Shown here one piece after another: positions 1 to 14,396 of a stretch of 64,000 nt of DNA. Both the position numbers and the translations under genes were made by a program. Source of the stretch: Anaeromyces robustus (Eukaryota > Neocallimastigomycota > Neocallimastigomycetes > Neocallimastigales > Neocallimastigaceae); the NCBI GenBank assembly GCA_002104895.1, contig MCFG01000171.1:43501-107500 (forward strand), written 5' to 3'. The notes beneath the pieces were generated by a model. That model saw only the letters and a list, made by a program, of their open reading frames with translations. It was not told the DNA's origin and searched no databases. The first letter of the stretch is position 1; every line of letters begins with the position of its first letter.

Positions 1-1
1 T

Positions 2-393
2 ACATCAAAACAAGTTTTAATTGCTAAACCTCCAAAAATTCTTGCATTACATTTCCAAAGATCAATTCATATTTCTTATAGTTATAATATGAGAAATAAT
101 AGTCCAGTTAAATATCCAGAATATTTAAATATAAGACCATGGTGTACAAGTACAAATAAAGATAATAATGAATACTTTAGTACGAGCTTTGTAAGTTTTA
201 TATATAAAAATTTGAATATAAAATGTTTTTAAATAATATATAATTAATAATTAAATATATAATAAAAAAAATAAAATAAATAACTAATAATAATATAATA
301 ATATATAAATAATTTTTTTTTTTTTTTTTTTTTTGTTATAATAATAATAATAATAATAATTAATAATTAATAATTAATAATTATGATTAATAA

Positions 394-426
<33 letters not shown>

Positions 427-1135
427 GAATTTAATGAATCCAAATGATGATAAATACTATGATAGCTTTTACCGTTTACAATCAGCGGTTTATCATTTTG
501 GAAGTCATGATTATGGTCATTTCATAGCGTATAGAAGAGTACGTCGTGGTGGAAGTTTAAGTGAAGAAATTCAAGCAAAAATTAAAAATCTTATTTGTAA
601 TAGAGTAACTGATTATGCTGAATGGGAAAAAATATTTAAAAAACCAGAATATTTAACAAATGAAAAACTTAAAAAGTCATTAAAACCAAATAATAATGTA
701 TCAGTAAATACCGATAAACCAGAAGAAGGAGCTGATGCCAACAAAATGGACACTTCAGCAAATACAACTGAATCAAGATTAGATGATTATCAATGGTTTA
801 GAATATCAGATAGTTCTGTTGAACTAATTATTGATCCAGAAATGGAATTATTTAATAATGGAAGTCCATATGTATATATGTTATTCTATGAATCATTATC
901 CGAATATAATCTTTCTGAAAAAGATAAAGAAAAATTAGTATTTGAAGAAAAAAGAAAATTCAAAAATCTTAAAAACGAAATGATGATGAATAGTATGAGT
1001 AGTAGTAATACCAGTAAGAACAATATTATGAATCCATTTACGATATTAAATTCAACAGTTACTCAAAATAATACTTATAATACAGAATTAAAAAATAGAA
1101 ATAGATCTGTTGTTGATGAAGATGATGTAGAATAA
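2..1135 (+). CDS. Ubiquitin carboxyl-terminal hydrolase (USP/C19 family), 3' part only
   Basis: C-terminal part of a deubiquitinating cysteine protease; the N-terminal half with the catalytic Cys box lies left of the window. Exons 2..190 and 428..1135; the 237-nt intron has GTAAGT/AAG ends and is phase 0. The first exon contains KPPKILALHFQRS, the usual USP strand before the His box. The second contains GSHDYGHFIAYRR, the catalytic His box. After an insert of about 90 residues rich in Asn, Lys and Asp come WFRISDSS, where the family places its Asp/Asn, and YVYMLFYE, the terminal strand. The spacing and the LHFQR segment recall the USP30/yeast Ubp1 branch, but that subfamily call is tentative. 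A low-complexity tail (residues such as MMMNSMSSS) follows the domain. The ATA/ATT-rich upstream part of the second open frame is intron, not protein. It converges on the radical SAM gene, whose 3' end is about 730 bp away. Confidence 0.85.
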
Positions 1136-1870
1136 ATAATAAAAATATAGATTGGGAATATATATATAATTTTTTTCAACAACTTATTTTTTTTTTAATT
1201 ATTATTATTAGAAATTAGAAATAAAATTTATTTAAATAATTAATTGTACCAATTATAAAAAAATATATAGTGAAGAAAAAAAAAGCAACAAAAAAAAAAA
1301 AAAAAAAAAAAATATAGTAAAAAAAAATTAAAAAATTTAAATATTAAAAAAAAAAAAAAAAATTAAAAAATAAATTAAAAAATAAGAAAATAATATATTA
1401 ATAAAATAAATAATTAAATAATTATATAAATTATATTTATGTAATGTTAAATGTAATAATAATTAATAGATAAAAAAAATAAAAATAAAAATAAAAATAA
1501 AATAAAATAACAAAAAAAAAAAAAAAATGATATTAATCTTAATAAAAATATATTTTTATTTTATTAATTTTTATTTATAATTTTTATTGAGAAATAAAAG
1601 AAAAATGCATTTTTCATTCTTCTATTTTATTTTTTTTTTTTTTTCATGAATATTTATTATATTATTTATATATCATTTTTTTTATTTAATTTATTCTTGA
1701 TTAATAATTTATCTTTACAACTAATAATAATTAAAAAAATTCCCTTTATAAATTAATAAAAAAAAATCTCTATTTTTTAATGGATATTTATGATTGAATA
1801 AATATAATCTAAATTAATACAAGTTTAAAAAAAAAAATAAATTAAATAAAATTTAAAAGAGTTTATACAT
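1136..1870. other. Convergent 3' intergenic spacer
   Basis: Very AT-rich with several A runs (for example around 1291-1312 and 1345-1363). It separates the 3' ends of two convergent genes. I see no coding or RNA signal. Confidence 0.6.
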
Positions 1871-3207
1871 CTATGGAATAACTTCAACGGAATTATTGTA
1901 TTTTGGATAATGTAAATCTTCTAATGTAATTTTACCATCAGCTATAGCTTGTTTAATACTTGGTAATATACGTTTAAGTTCATTTATTAAATGTTTAACA
2001 GTTACACATACTTCTTTAAAACCTTCTTCTCCCCACCACATAGTTTGATTAGCATATAAACAACGACCACCACATAAATCTAAAATTTCACAATCAGTAC
2101 ATAAACCAGCAATTTTAACTGAATCTCTTAAAGTTTCTGGACTTTGGAAATTGTCATCTTGAATCATAGCTAATTCATGAGTTTCTGGAGCAATTGGACA
2201 TGGATTGATTTCACCACCAGTATCAACATTGAATGAATCTAAACCAGATCCACAACGAAGACGAGTTTTTCTTCCAGTAATCATATCATGAAGAATTGGT
2301 AAGAATGGTGCAATACCTAAAACTCTTGAATTTTCAGTAATTTCTTGTTCAAACCAATTAATTAATTTTGTAATACCGACATTATAATTATTATCTCTCC
2401 AATCTAAGAAATTATCATAACCAGCAAAACATGGTGTTGACCATTGAGTATCTAATTGCCAATGAATGTGGTCAAAAAGATCTAATTCAATTAAATCCTT
2501 AACATCCCTGTAAATATCACTAACATTTGAAGTAGTCATACGAGCTACAAGATCATTCTTTTAAAATAAAATAAAAAAAAAAAAACGAATTATTATATAT
2601 CTTTTTTAAAGAAATTTTTTTTTTTACTTCTAATATTTAATATTTCATACCTTATAACCATTTTGTCTAATATATCTAGCGTTAGCAATAGCTCTTTCCC
2701 AAGTACCATTACCTCTACTCTTGTTAGTTACTTCAGCTCCACCATCAACAGATACTAAAATTGTATCCATTTGATTAGTTAACTTAGTATTAAAACGGTT
2801 TAATAAAGTACCATTAGTTTGTAAGCAAAATTTAGCATTTGGATGCATTTCTATAACCTTTTTGATAATTCTTGGTTTTAATAATGGTTCACCACCATAA
2901 AAACAAATAATTAAATCATCTTTTATCTTTTTATTTATATATTTAAAATGTATTAAAATTAAAATAATTTAATTAATATTTATGATTAATTTTTATATAT
3001 AATTTAGATAATTCAAATAATACAATGTAATAATTTATATATGTATATAAAACTTACATTTTTTAACTTTTCTAAATTATTTAATTTATATCTAATTTCC
3101 TTTGGTTGATCTTCTTCTAAAATATTTTCAATATCAGCATTGCCATCTGAACCACAATAGGTACAGGCTAAATTACAATTTTGTGTTAAAGTTAAAAAGA
3201 ATAACAT
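1871..3207 (-). CDS. Radical SAM/SPASM-domain protein, AF1499-like putative peptide-modifying enzyme
   Basis: Predicted 370-aa iron-sulfur enzyme. Exons on the minus strand: 3207..3058, 2926..2651 and 2557..1871; both introns are phase 0 with GTAAGT and GTATGA donors. The N-terminus MLFFLTLTQNCNLACTYC carries the CxxxCxxC motif (Cys 11, 15, 18) that binds the [4Fe-4S] cluster cleaving S-adenosylmethionine. CFYGGEPLL (about residue 58) is the GGEP SAM-binding motif, followed by LQTNGT and VSVDGG strands of the barrel. The C-terminal third has a Cys-rich SPASM-type region (CGSG...NPCPIAPE, CTDCEILDLCGGRC, EVC), which binds auxiliary clusters. Length and the opening sequence match the archaeal/bacterial AF1499-type family, whose substrates are not established. 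Introns show it is truly in a eukaryotic genome rather than contamination. Horizontal transfer from a rumen prokaryote is inferred. The substrate is unknown; no neighbouring gene looks like a partner. Confidence 0.88.
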
Positions 3208-4467
3208 TTTTTCACTTTTTTTTTTTTATTTAAAAAAAATATATCATTATTATATATAATATATAATTATATAATTAGTTATCTACTTAAATTTTATATT
3301 TATACTAATATATATTTAATTTTCTAATAATATATGTTTATTTATAGAAAAAGTTTTAATTATTTCATACCTTTCCTAATATTTATCTATTTTTTAATTC
3401 AATAATTAAAAAAAAAAATAAATTTTTAAAAATTTGAAAAATAAAAAAAAAGGTCAAAATAAAGATATTATATATTATAATTTCAAAATGATTGGTTAAT
3501 AAGTTCAAATAAAAAGATTTTTATGAATATATATTATATATTATTATATATTATAATGTATTAAAAATATAGAATTGCATAACATTGTTTACCCCACAAA
3601 AAATCTACTTTTTAATTTTGTATAAAATTAAAATTTATGGAATTTTTTTTCCTATATTAATTAATTTGTTTTTAAAATAATAAAAATATAAAATGTATTT
3701 TTAATTTGTTTTAAAATAATAAAAATATAAAATGTATTTTTAATTTGTTTTAAAATAATACATATATATAATGTATTTTTAATATTAATAATTCTTTAAA
3801 TAAATATTTTAAGCATATTTAAATAAAAAAAAAAAAACAACTAGAAATTATATTGAAAATATGATAACTAATATTTAATAAAAATAAAAACAATAATATA
3901 TAAAAAAAGGAAAAAAAATAAAAAATATGAAAGTTTTATCATTTATTATTATAATTATTAATATTATTATAATTATTATTTATTAATATACTTTAATAAA
4001 TATATAACATTCAATTATACTGTTTTTGTACAAGTATTATTAAAGCTATTAATATTTTTTCAAATCCAAAATATTAAAAATATAAAATATATATAAATAT
4101 AATATATATTTTTATTTATTTGGATTGAAGTGATAATCTATTTTATTATATATATAAAAATTATATTATCTTCCACCAAATTAACTATATATTCTTATTG
4201 TTCTAACTATTTGTAATAATTCTAATTCATAACATGTTTCGATGTCTCTATATATATTTTTTAATTACAAAAAAAAAAAAAAAAAAAAAAAGTACATTTA
4301 TAATTCATTTTTACTTTTTATTAAGTTTTTTATTATTTTATCATTTTATTTCCTTTGTATTTTTATTTTATTTTTATTATATTTTAATATTATTATTTAT
4401 AATATTATGTAATTATATTATATAAATAAAAATATATTAAGAATATTAAAATATAATTAATAATAAA
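3208..4467. other. Intergenic AT desert
   Basis: Lies between the 5' side of the radical SAM gene and the 3' side of the receptor gene. It holds the small tandem repeat at about 3658-3783 and homopolymer runs. A short open frame at 4234-4425 is Phe/Ile/Tyr low complexity and is not taken as a gene. Confidence 0.55.
3658..3783. repeat. Tandem repeat, ~43-bp unit, three copies
   Basis: Three near-identical units of the type TTAATTTGTTTTAAAATAAT followed by AAAATATAAAATGTATTT. The third has drifted. Confidence 0.75.
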
Positions 4468-4731
4468 AGATTATGAGAAAAAAAAATTCTAAATTATAAT
4501 TTTTAGTTGATTTTTATTCTCTATTTTGATATATTTTAATTTTCCATTACTATAAGATTATGAGAAAAAAAAAATTCTAAATTATAATTTTTAGTTGATT
4601 TTTATTCTCTATTTTGATATATTTTAATTTTCCATTACTATAAGATTATGAGAAAAAAAAAATTCTAAATTATAAATTTTAGTTGATTTTTATTCTCCAT
4701 TTTGATATATCTTAATTTTCCATTACTATAG
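4468..4731. repeat. 87-88-bp tandem triplication overlapping the receptor gene 3' end
   Basis: Copies start at about 4468, 4555 and 4643, each beginning AGATTATGAGAAAAAAAA. The third copy contains the last ~21 codons and stop of the receptor gene (minus strand). The two copies beyond it preserve the same C-terminal reading (SNGKLKYIKIENKNQLK-like, then a stop), so the duplication took in coding sequence plus 3' flank. Confidence 0.85.
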
Positions 4732-6183
4732 TCAATTATCTTTGAACAATATTTATAAAAATTAATATATTTTATAACTATATCATAATTTATAGTTGTG
4801 TTAGTACAATTACAATAACATGATTTATGATATACACATTCCTCGTGTCTTTTTACTGAGTAAAAATATTTTTCTGGATCATTTCCTTTTCCTTTTATTA
4901 TATAATATACTTTATCCCACGTATATAATATATAAATTATAAAGTAACAAATTCCATTCATTGTTGTATTAAATGAATTAAATGAATTACTATTATCTTT
5001 ATAGATAGTAAAATAACTAATTAACTGTTTTTATTTTATTTATTTTTTTTTTTTTTTTATTAATTTATATATATATATAATAATAATTATAATTATGTTA
5101 ATAAAAAAAAATAATTTTAAAGTTTTATATATATATTAAGAATATTAAGAATATAAATTACATAAACCAAAGGTCCATTAGTAAACCATATCATTGATGC
5201 AAAACCAATATATTTCACACATTTAAATACATATGAAAAATTCCATATTTTTAAAACTTTACAGAGAAGATTAATAAGAGCAAAAAATTCTATTAAATCC
5301 ATTATAATATTAAATCTATCTAATGGACAGTTATATCTCCATTTGCCATCAAAATTTTGTTGAATTTCTTTATTTTCATTAAAACTATTATATATTATTA
5401 CAAATACAATAAATATTAATACTATTATATACATTACAGTAATTTCCATGAATAGTGAATGTATCTTTTTTATACTTTTATTTAATCTTAATATATCATC
5501 TTTTTTACTATCCATTTTATTAAGTAAACATGTTTTTGATGAACAATCAGTTTTTACAGGAGAACTTATTAATGAATAATATTTATAATTATCAATTTCT
5601 TCATCTTCTTTATAATTTTTAGATGTACCATAATAATATTGACTATTTCTATTATTATTATAGAAACTCTCAATTTTATTTAATTCTTTTTCAATATTTA
5701 TAATTAATTTTTCATCTAAGGTTTCAGCAGAATCATTAATAGTTTCCTCTTCTTTTTTATTTAATATAAATCTCGATATTCTTTTAATTGCTTTTTTATT
5801 TTGTAATATGTTTGTTATTTCAAATTCCTTATAATTTATCCCTAATTCATAACCCGTTGAGACATATGTTAAAAATATTATATAAATTAATAAAGTTCCA
5901 CTATGATATAAAAAGAAATAAGATGCACAATTTTTATAATTTGTAAAAATGTCAAAATTAATACTAAGGAAAAAAAGTATTAATCCTAGAAGTATTAATT
6001 CGCATTTAATAAATCCAGTATCTTTAATAATACTTTGATTTCTGAATATTGCCATAAATATCATTACAATTATTATTGACAGTATAATACAAAAACTGGT
6101 TATATGAACATATATAAAGTTACTTTTTGATTCATTTAAATTTTTATTTATCAATATTTAATATATATATATGAAAATTAATT

Positions 6184-6247
<64 letters not shown>

Positions 6248-7421
6248 TATTTATTTTTATTTATTAATAATATTTTATTATTATTATTAATGATTAATAA
6301 GTGTAAACATAATAATATAAAATCATTACCTTTTTTCAATATATTCCTTTTCTTTGCATCCTTCTTCCTTCCATCCTTTGACACATTCACAATAATTTAA
6401 ATTAATATTGTTTTTTAAATTATTTTCACCTTTAACGCAAATTGCCGTTTTATTTTCAACAGGACAGTTATCATCACATATAGGATTTTCACAATAATAA
6501 AAATATTTACTATTAACCATTTTAATTTGTTCTTCATCACAGTTTTTGACTACAACGTTTATATATTTATCACTTATATCTATATTTTTATTATCTAACG
6601 AAAGTACTAATTTCAGTGGTTCTGGATGTGGTTTTAAAGTGTATATTTTAAAATTATTTAATTCACAAATTCCTTTGGTTATTTTTATAAGTGATAAAAT
6701 AATAATATATATGTTAGTTTTTATTATATATATATGAATAAATAAATATATAAATGTAAATATAAATAAAAATATAAATACCTTTTGAAAAATAACAAAC
6801 ATTTCCAGTAATATCATAATCTACTGATTTCTTAAGCAAACTATTTTCAATATTTAATTTTAAACTACCAATATTATAATGCCTAGACATATCTTGAACT
6901 ATATTACCATATTCATCAATTAAACTAAATTTTAATAAACTACCTTCACCACTTGAAATTGTTAAATTATTTACTTTTGGTGAAATTAAAGAAATCATAA
7001 ATGGATCAGTTGCAAAATTGACTCCATGTGATTCAGATGTATTGTTTTGAAATTTATTATTTATATTGGATTTAAATAATTCTTTTTTATATATATTGTT
7101 TGTATATATAGCTCCTCCAGCATACGCATGATTACCGATGAAAAAAGTATTTCTAACTTTTACATCATTTATCAACTCATTACCAATATAAATTGCACCA
7201 CCATAATATTCTGCTTTATTATTTATAAATTGTGTGTCGTATATTTCTATAGAATTATCAATAAGTTCTCCAGTTTTATTAATCATTTTATGAATATAGA
7301 TACTTCCACCATTTAGTCCATAATTATTTTTAAAAATTGATGAAAATATTTTCATATTTATAGAATCATTATTTATAAAACAACTGCATTAATAAATATT
7401 TATATATTTGATAAGAAAAAA

Positions 7422-7454
<33 letters not shown>

Positions 7455-9888
7455 TAATATAATAATTATTATATTGATTTTAAAAAACTTATTTTAATAT
7501 ATAGTTATAAAAACATACAATGAACCACCATTATTTTTAATTGTATTATCATTAATCGATGAATCTTTTACAGATATTTCCACATTAAAATTATTCTCTA
7601 TCAATCCACATTTAAGTTTATTAACATTTTTATTGTTAAAAATAGATGCTTTTTCCATTGATATTTTTGACTAAATTTATATATTTTAATAATTATTATT
7701 TAATAATAATAAAATATATATATATATATATATATATATACTATAAAATTATGTTTTTTTTTTTATAAATAATACTAACCATTATGGACTTGTTAGATAT
7801 AATAGAACCATAAGAAGAAATATTACTTATTGTTATATTTGAAAAATTAATAATAGATTGATCTCCATCTATTTCAATCAAATTACCATTTGTTTTACAA
7901 TTATTAATATAAATATCTTTCATATTAATTTCATTTCCGTATTCACTTGAAGTAATTTTAATTAATGAAGAATCATCCATATCTCCATTACATAATATAT
8001 TGTTAAATTTACAATTTTCAAATGAAACCGATTTATACATTGCTTTAACCATAGCTTTCGAATTTACTGTAATATTCATAAATTCTACATTTTTAAATGT
8101 ATAGTTTGAATCTTCGTCAAATAAACTACCTTTATATGAACTTTTGAAAATCAATTTATAAATAAAAAATAAATAATGATAATAAATAAATTAATAAATA
8201 AAAAATTAATATATAAAATAATTATTTTTATTATATTATATATTATATTTATATTATATTATATTATATTATATATTTAGATATAATTTTTATATTGATT
8301 TTATTTTTTAAAAAATTTACATAACATTTACAAAATCAGTGTCAAATATATCAATTACTGAATTTGGTGAATTAATTATTATTGGAATAGGAGATACTGA
8401 TGTAATATTATGAAAAGTACAGTTCGAAATACAAAATTGATTATCCACACCATCCAATAATGAACTAATATCTTTAATTAAAATTTTATTAAAATTTTTT
8501 TTAATTATATTATAAATTATAAATTTTTTTTTTATTTTTTTAATTTTTTTTTACTTTAAAGAAAATTTTTTTATATTATAAATAAATAAATAAATATATA
8601 AATTAACATCTATTTAAATATATTACCATCAAATTTGGAATCTTTAATAGTTAAATATGTAGGTTCATCTGAAGTAGATATTCCGGCTTTATAATAAACT
8701 AAATATCCAGAATATGTATGACAATTATGAAAGGTTGTATTGATAATTCTAAGTTTGTCATAATTTAATATTCATTTATTAAAAAAATCAATAAATTTTC
8801 AATTATAATTATAAAAAAAAAATATAATAGTTGAGTATATATTACTCGAAAGAGGCTTTTCTTAATGCAAATAATGGTGCATTGTATTCAACATTTATAT
8901 TTTCTAATTTTGAATTCTTTAATATTACTTTATTTCTATAATTTGATGAATCTATTATTGCACTATAATAATTAGTACTTCCTGTAATATTTGTAAAATA
9001 GCCTATCATATAATATATATATATTTTAAATTAAATATTTATTATTAAGAAAAACAATAAATAAAAATAATTTTCCCCCTTATTTATTATACTGTAATAA
9101 TATTTACAATTATCTAATAAAACATTTCCAGAACCCAAGGTCCCAAGTGTTTTAATATTATTAAAAGAACAATTATCAAAATAAATATTATTACATTCAC
9201 ATGATTTCACAAGATTATAATAATCTTGAATATGAAATACAGTAAATATTTCATCAGAATTACTATTTATATATAAATATTCATTTATTGATATAAAATT
9301 AATTATAAAGTTTATGGTATTTATATATATATATAGTTATACTAACAGAAATTGACAATTATTAAATATAATTTGAGGATTAGACTGTATTAATTTTGTA
9401 CAACCAACTCTATTATAAAATATTGTTCCAGTATTATCTTTAAAAATGCAATTTTCAAATTTAAATGTATATTTATTATTTTCATTTAAAGTACTTATAA
9501 TAAACATTGTTTCTTCATCTAATATACCGTTATAATTTGTAAAGGTAATATTTTTAAATATAACTTCTACATTTTCTACGTTTATTTGAAAATTAAATGT
9601 ACCTTTTGATTGATTTTGAAAATCCAAAATTGCTCCTTTTTCACTGTAAAATATTAATGATGTTCTTACGTTAAATTGATTAGTTCCCTTTATAGCTATT
9701 TTATAAGAACTCTCACATAAATTAATTTTAATAATATCATTACTATACAAATTATTAATTGTATCTACGAAATTAAGCATACTTTGTTCGTCATTTTTTA
9801 TTTTAATATCATAAGAATATACACTAATTATTAAATATATAAATATAATTTTCAAATATAAAAATAGAAGCTTTCTTTTTAATATCAT
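4665..9888 (-). CDS. Class C GPCR-like receptor with Pmp/beta-helix ectodomain
   Basis: Predicted 1301-aa surface receptor. Minus-strand exons: 9888..9347, 9262..9108, 9002..8846, 8748..8627, 8471..8321, 8140..7780, 7670..7519, 7383..6782, 6672..6330, 6122..5162, 5024..4665. All junctions are phase-consistent. A signal peptide (about residues 1-25) leads into ~775 residues of short beta-strand repeats. GGSIY, GGAIYIGN, GGAIYTNN with FINN/FIGN motifs resemble chlamydial Pmp/pectin-lyase-like beta-helices. A Cys-rich EGF-like stalk (YYCENPICDDNC...YCECVKGWKEEGC) precedes seven hydrophobic segments from residue 862. RNQSIIKDTGFIKCELILLG matches the class C TM1-TM2 region. The TM3-TM4 loop is about 120 residues, far longer than usual. 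TM7 is in the last exon (MNGICYFIIYILYTW). Related receptors are known in anaerobic fungi and are thought to sense plant carbohydrate; the ligand here is inferred only. Confidence 0.85.
6184..6250. repeat. (TTTA)n microsatellite in receptor intron 9
   Basis: About 16 copies of a TTTA unit between the EGF-like exon and the 7TM exon. Confidence 0.9.
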
Positions 9889-12143
9889 TTTTATTATATT
9901 AATTATAATTTTTTATACATTAAAATATTAAAATAATTATAAGACAATAATAAAATAAGTATATATTTAATAGATTTTATTATTTCTGTAATTTCATTAA
10001 TAAAAATTTTTATTAAGAAGATGATGATACATAAAACATATAATAATATAAAATATTTTTTAAATTATTACTTTATTACTTTGCATTTTTAAAATGTTTT
10101 TAAAATAAATAGATTTTTTAAGATATTAAACAACTTTAAATTTATTGAAAATAGAATTAATTAAAAGTTTACTTAAATAATTAAAAAAAAAATAACAAAA
10201 TAAAAATATAATTATCAAACTTTATTTAAGTTTTTATATAGAAAAATTTTGGATAAGTTTTATTGCTTATTTTTTTTTTTAGTTAAAAAGTTTAAAGTAT
10301 TTTTTAATTTTTATATTTAAATTTTGATATTAGATTTGATAGTTTAAATATTTTATTATTACATATAACTTTGATTTTAATAAAAAAATAAAAATTTTAA
10401 TTTATAAAATATTTAAATAATTAAATATATAATAATAAAATCAATTTTATTTAATAAAATCTATAAATACATATGATAATAAAATCAATTTTCTTTAATG
10501 AAGTTGTTGAATATTTATTAATATAAAACATTAATATTAATAAATATAATAAATCATTTAGTCTAATATACCTTATGATGAAAAATGAAAAATATAATGA
10601 AAAAAAAAAAAAAACATAATATATATAATTTTTATTTATTTATTTATTTATTTATTCAAATTTAATTAATAAGCATTTTTATTAATATTTATAATGATTG
10701 ATTAAATAATTAAACTAAATAATTTTAATAAGCAGAATATCCCTATTATCTATTGTTATATTTTATTATTTTATTTTATTTTTTTCTAATTCTTTTACTT
10801 TAGAATTTGGTTTAAATTTTTTCTAATATCCGTACTATAAATTAAATAATTAATAAAAAATTTCATAATATTTTTATTTAAGCTATATTTATTATGGTAT
10901 AATTAATTATATTATTATAATGTATAATTAATTATATTATCATTATAATATTTTTATATTTATTTATTATAAATTTTAATTTTTAATTATTGACTAAATT
11001 AAATTTTTTTTTATTTTAATTTTCTTTTTTTTTTTTTTTTTTTTTTTTTAAATAAAAATTTTTTAATCTGTAATTATATTTAAAAAAAAAAAAATTAAAT
11101 TTTTCTTTTCTTTTTAATAAATTAATAAATTATTAATAATTTTAAAATATTATATGTTTATTAAAATTAATTTTCCAAATAAATTTATATTTATTTAAAT
11201 TTGTTAAAAATTTGTTTATCAATAATTAAATTCAATAATTTTATATTTATTTAAATTTGTTTATCAATATTAAAATTATTCTTTAATTAATATATATAAT
11301 AAAATTACATAATAAAGTTTCTTATAAAATAAGTTTTGCTATAATTATATATTCTTATACAACAATACATTATTATATATGCATAATATATTAATATATT
11401 TATTATAATCAATAATATTATAATCATATTAAATTTAATTTTAGAATATGCCGTAAAATTTATTATTAAAATAAATTTTAATATTCAATACAAAAAAAAA
11501 AAAAAAAAAAAAGATTTAAACTTTGTGTTACATTTAATGACCTTATATATTCTTATATTTCATACGTTTGTTTTATATTTATTATTAATATAATACAATA
11601 TATTATACAATTGATTTAAAATATTAAGAAATATATAATATTATTCATAATATTACAATTTTTTAAATTAAAACTTAATAAAATAATATATATATAAAAC
11701 ATATTCAAATATATATAAAATATTTAAATAAATTTTACTTATTAAATATATATTAAACAGTATAAACCTACCCAATAATAATTAAATTTTAAAAAAACAA
11801 TATCAATTTTAATTTATATAAAACGCCATGTTTTCTTTGACAATAAAAATTATATATAAATATTATTTTTTTCTTCATTTTTTTTCTTTTTTTTTTTTTT
11901 TTCAAGTATATAATAAATTTTAAATTTTGTATAATAATTGTAAAAATTTATTGCCAAATATAAATTGTAAAAAGTTTTTTTTTTAATTATAAATTATATA
12001 TATATTTACATTTAATAATAATATATATATAATTAATTCAATATCACAAAATAAGAAATAACAAATTTCAATCGCAAAAAACATTAAAAAATCGCATATT
12101 ATAAATCTTTATTTTAAATAAATTAAAAAAATTAATTGTCAAA
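9889..12143. other. Long intergenic region, divergent promoters
   Basis: Lies between the 5' end of the receptor gene (-) and the 5' end of the small membrane-protein gene (+), so both upstream control regions should be here. It is almost pure A/T with long T runs (11028-11050, 11886-11903). No coding or RNA signal was found. Confidence 0.5.
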
Positions 12144-12752
12144 ATGAAATTCAGAACTATTTTAACTTTTGCTTTCTCAATTGCTCTTGCTTACGCTCAA
12201 ATGTCTGATACTGAAGCTGAAGGATTAAGTGGTGAACAAGGAGCACTTGATCAAGTTCCAGATTTAACTGATGCAGCTAATGTTAGTGGACAAGGAGTTG
12301 AAGCAGGATTAACAGAAGATAATGGTGAAGCTTCTGATGATTATGGAAATGCTGCTGCTGTTGATGCTATGGATGCAGGAGAAATTTCCGATAATAATGA
12401 AAGTAACGAAAGTTCAGCTGTAAATCCAGCAGAAAATCCAGTTGCTGCTGAAAACTTAAGTGCAATTACAATTCCAACTGCACAACAAGCAACTTCTGAA
12501 CAAAATACACCATTTACTGGTGCTTCTGGTGAAGCTGCTCCAGTTGCTGCTGCTGAAGCTGCTGCTGAAAAAGAAAAACCAACTGTTGCCCTTGACGATA
12601 AAACTAAAACTGAAACCTCTATAGATCCAGCTAAAATTGCCTCAGGACTTGTTGGTGCTGCCGCTATATCATCTGCTGGTGTATTTTTCATGGTTAAACG
12701 TGCTAAGCGTAGAGGTTTAGAAAGTGTTCGTAGCCAAATTTCAATGGCTTAA
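12144..12752 (+). CDS. Small secreted/anchored Ala-Glu-rich single-pass protein
   Basis: Intronless 202-aa protein not matched to any family I know. Residues 1-18 (MKFRTILTFAFSIALAYA) are a clear signal peptide with an AYA-type cleavage site. Residues 19 to about 160 are acidic and low in complexity, rich in Ala, Glu, Asp, Ser and Thr, with no Cys. About 165-187 (IASGLVGAAAISSAGVFFMV) is a transmembrane helix followed by a basic stop-transfer stretch KRAKRRG and a 15-residue tail ending SQISMA. Predicted topology is type I: a disordered extracellular stalk with a tiny cytosolic tail. The ATG context (GTCAAAATG) and steady use of GCT/GGT/CCA codons suggest an expressed gene. An antisense open frame over it is a shadow. 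Function unknown; a cell-wall or surface stalk protein is a guess. Confidence 0.8.
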   Translation: MKFRTILTFAFSIALAYAQMSDTEAEGLSGEQGALDQVPDLTDAANVSGQGVEAGLTEDNGEASDDYGNAAAVDAMDAGEISDNNESNESSAVNPAENPVAAENLSAITIPTAQQATSEQNTPFTGASGEAAPVAAAEAAAEKEKPTVALDDKTKTETSIDPAKIASGLVGAAAISSAGVFFMVKRAKRRGLESVRSQISMA

Positions 12753-14390
<1,638 letters not shown>

Positions 14391-14396
14391 CAATTT

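Noticed and set aside
4234-4425. Plus-strand open frame of 63 codons
   Set aside because: Lys run followed by Phe/Ile/Leu low complexity from A/T DNA; no start context or homology.
12341-12691. Minus-strand 116-codon open frame
   Set aside because: Antisense shadow of the Ala-rich membrane-protein gene, caused by GCT/GAA-rich codons.
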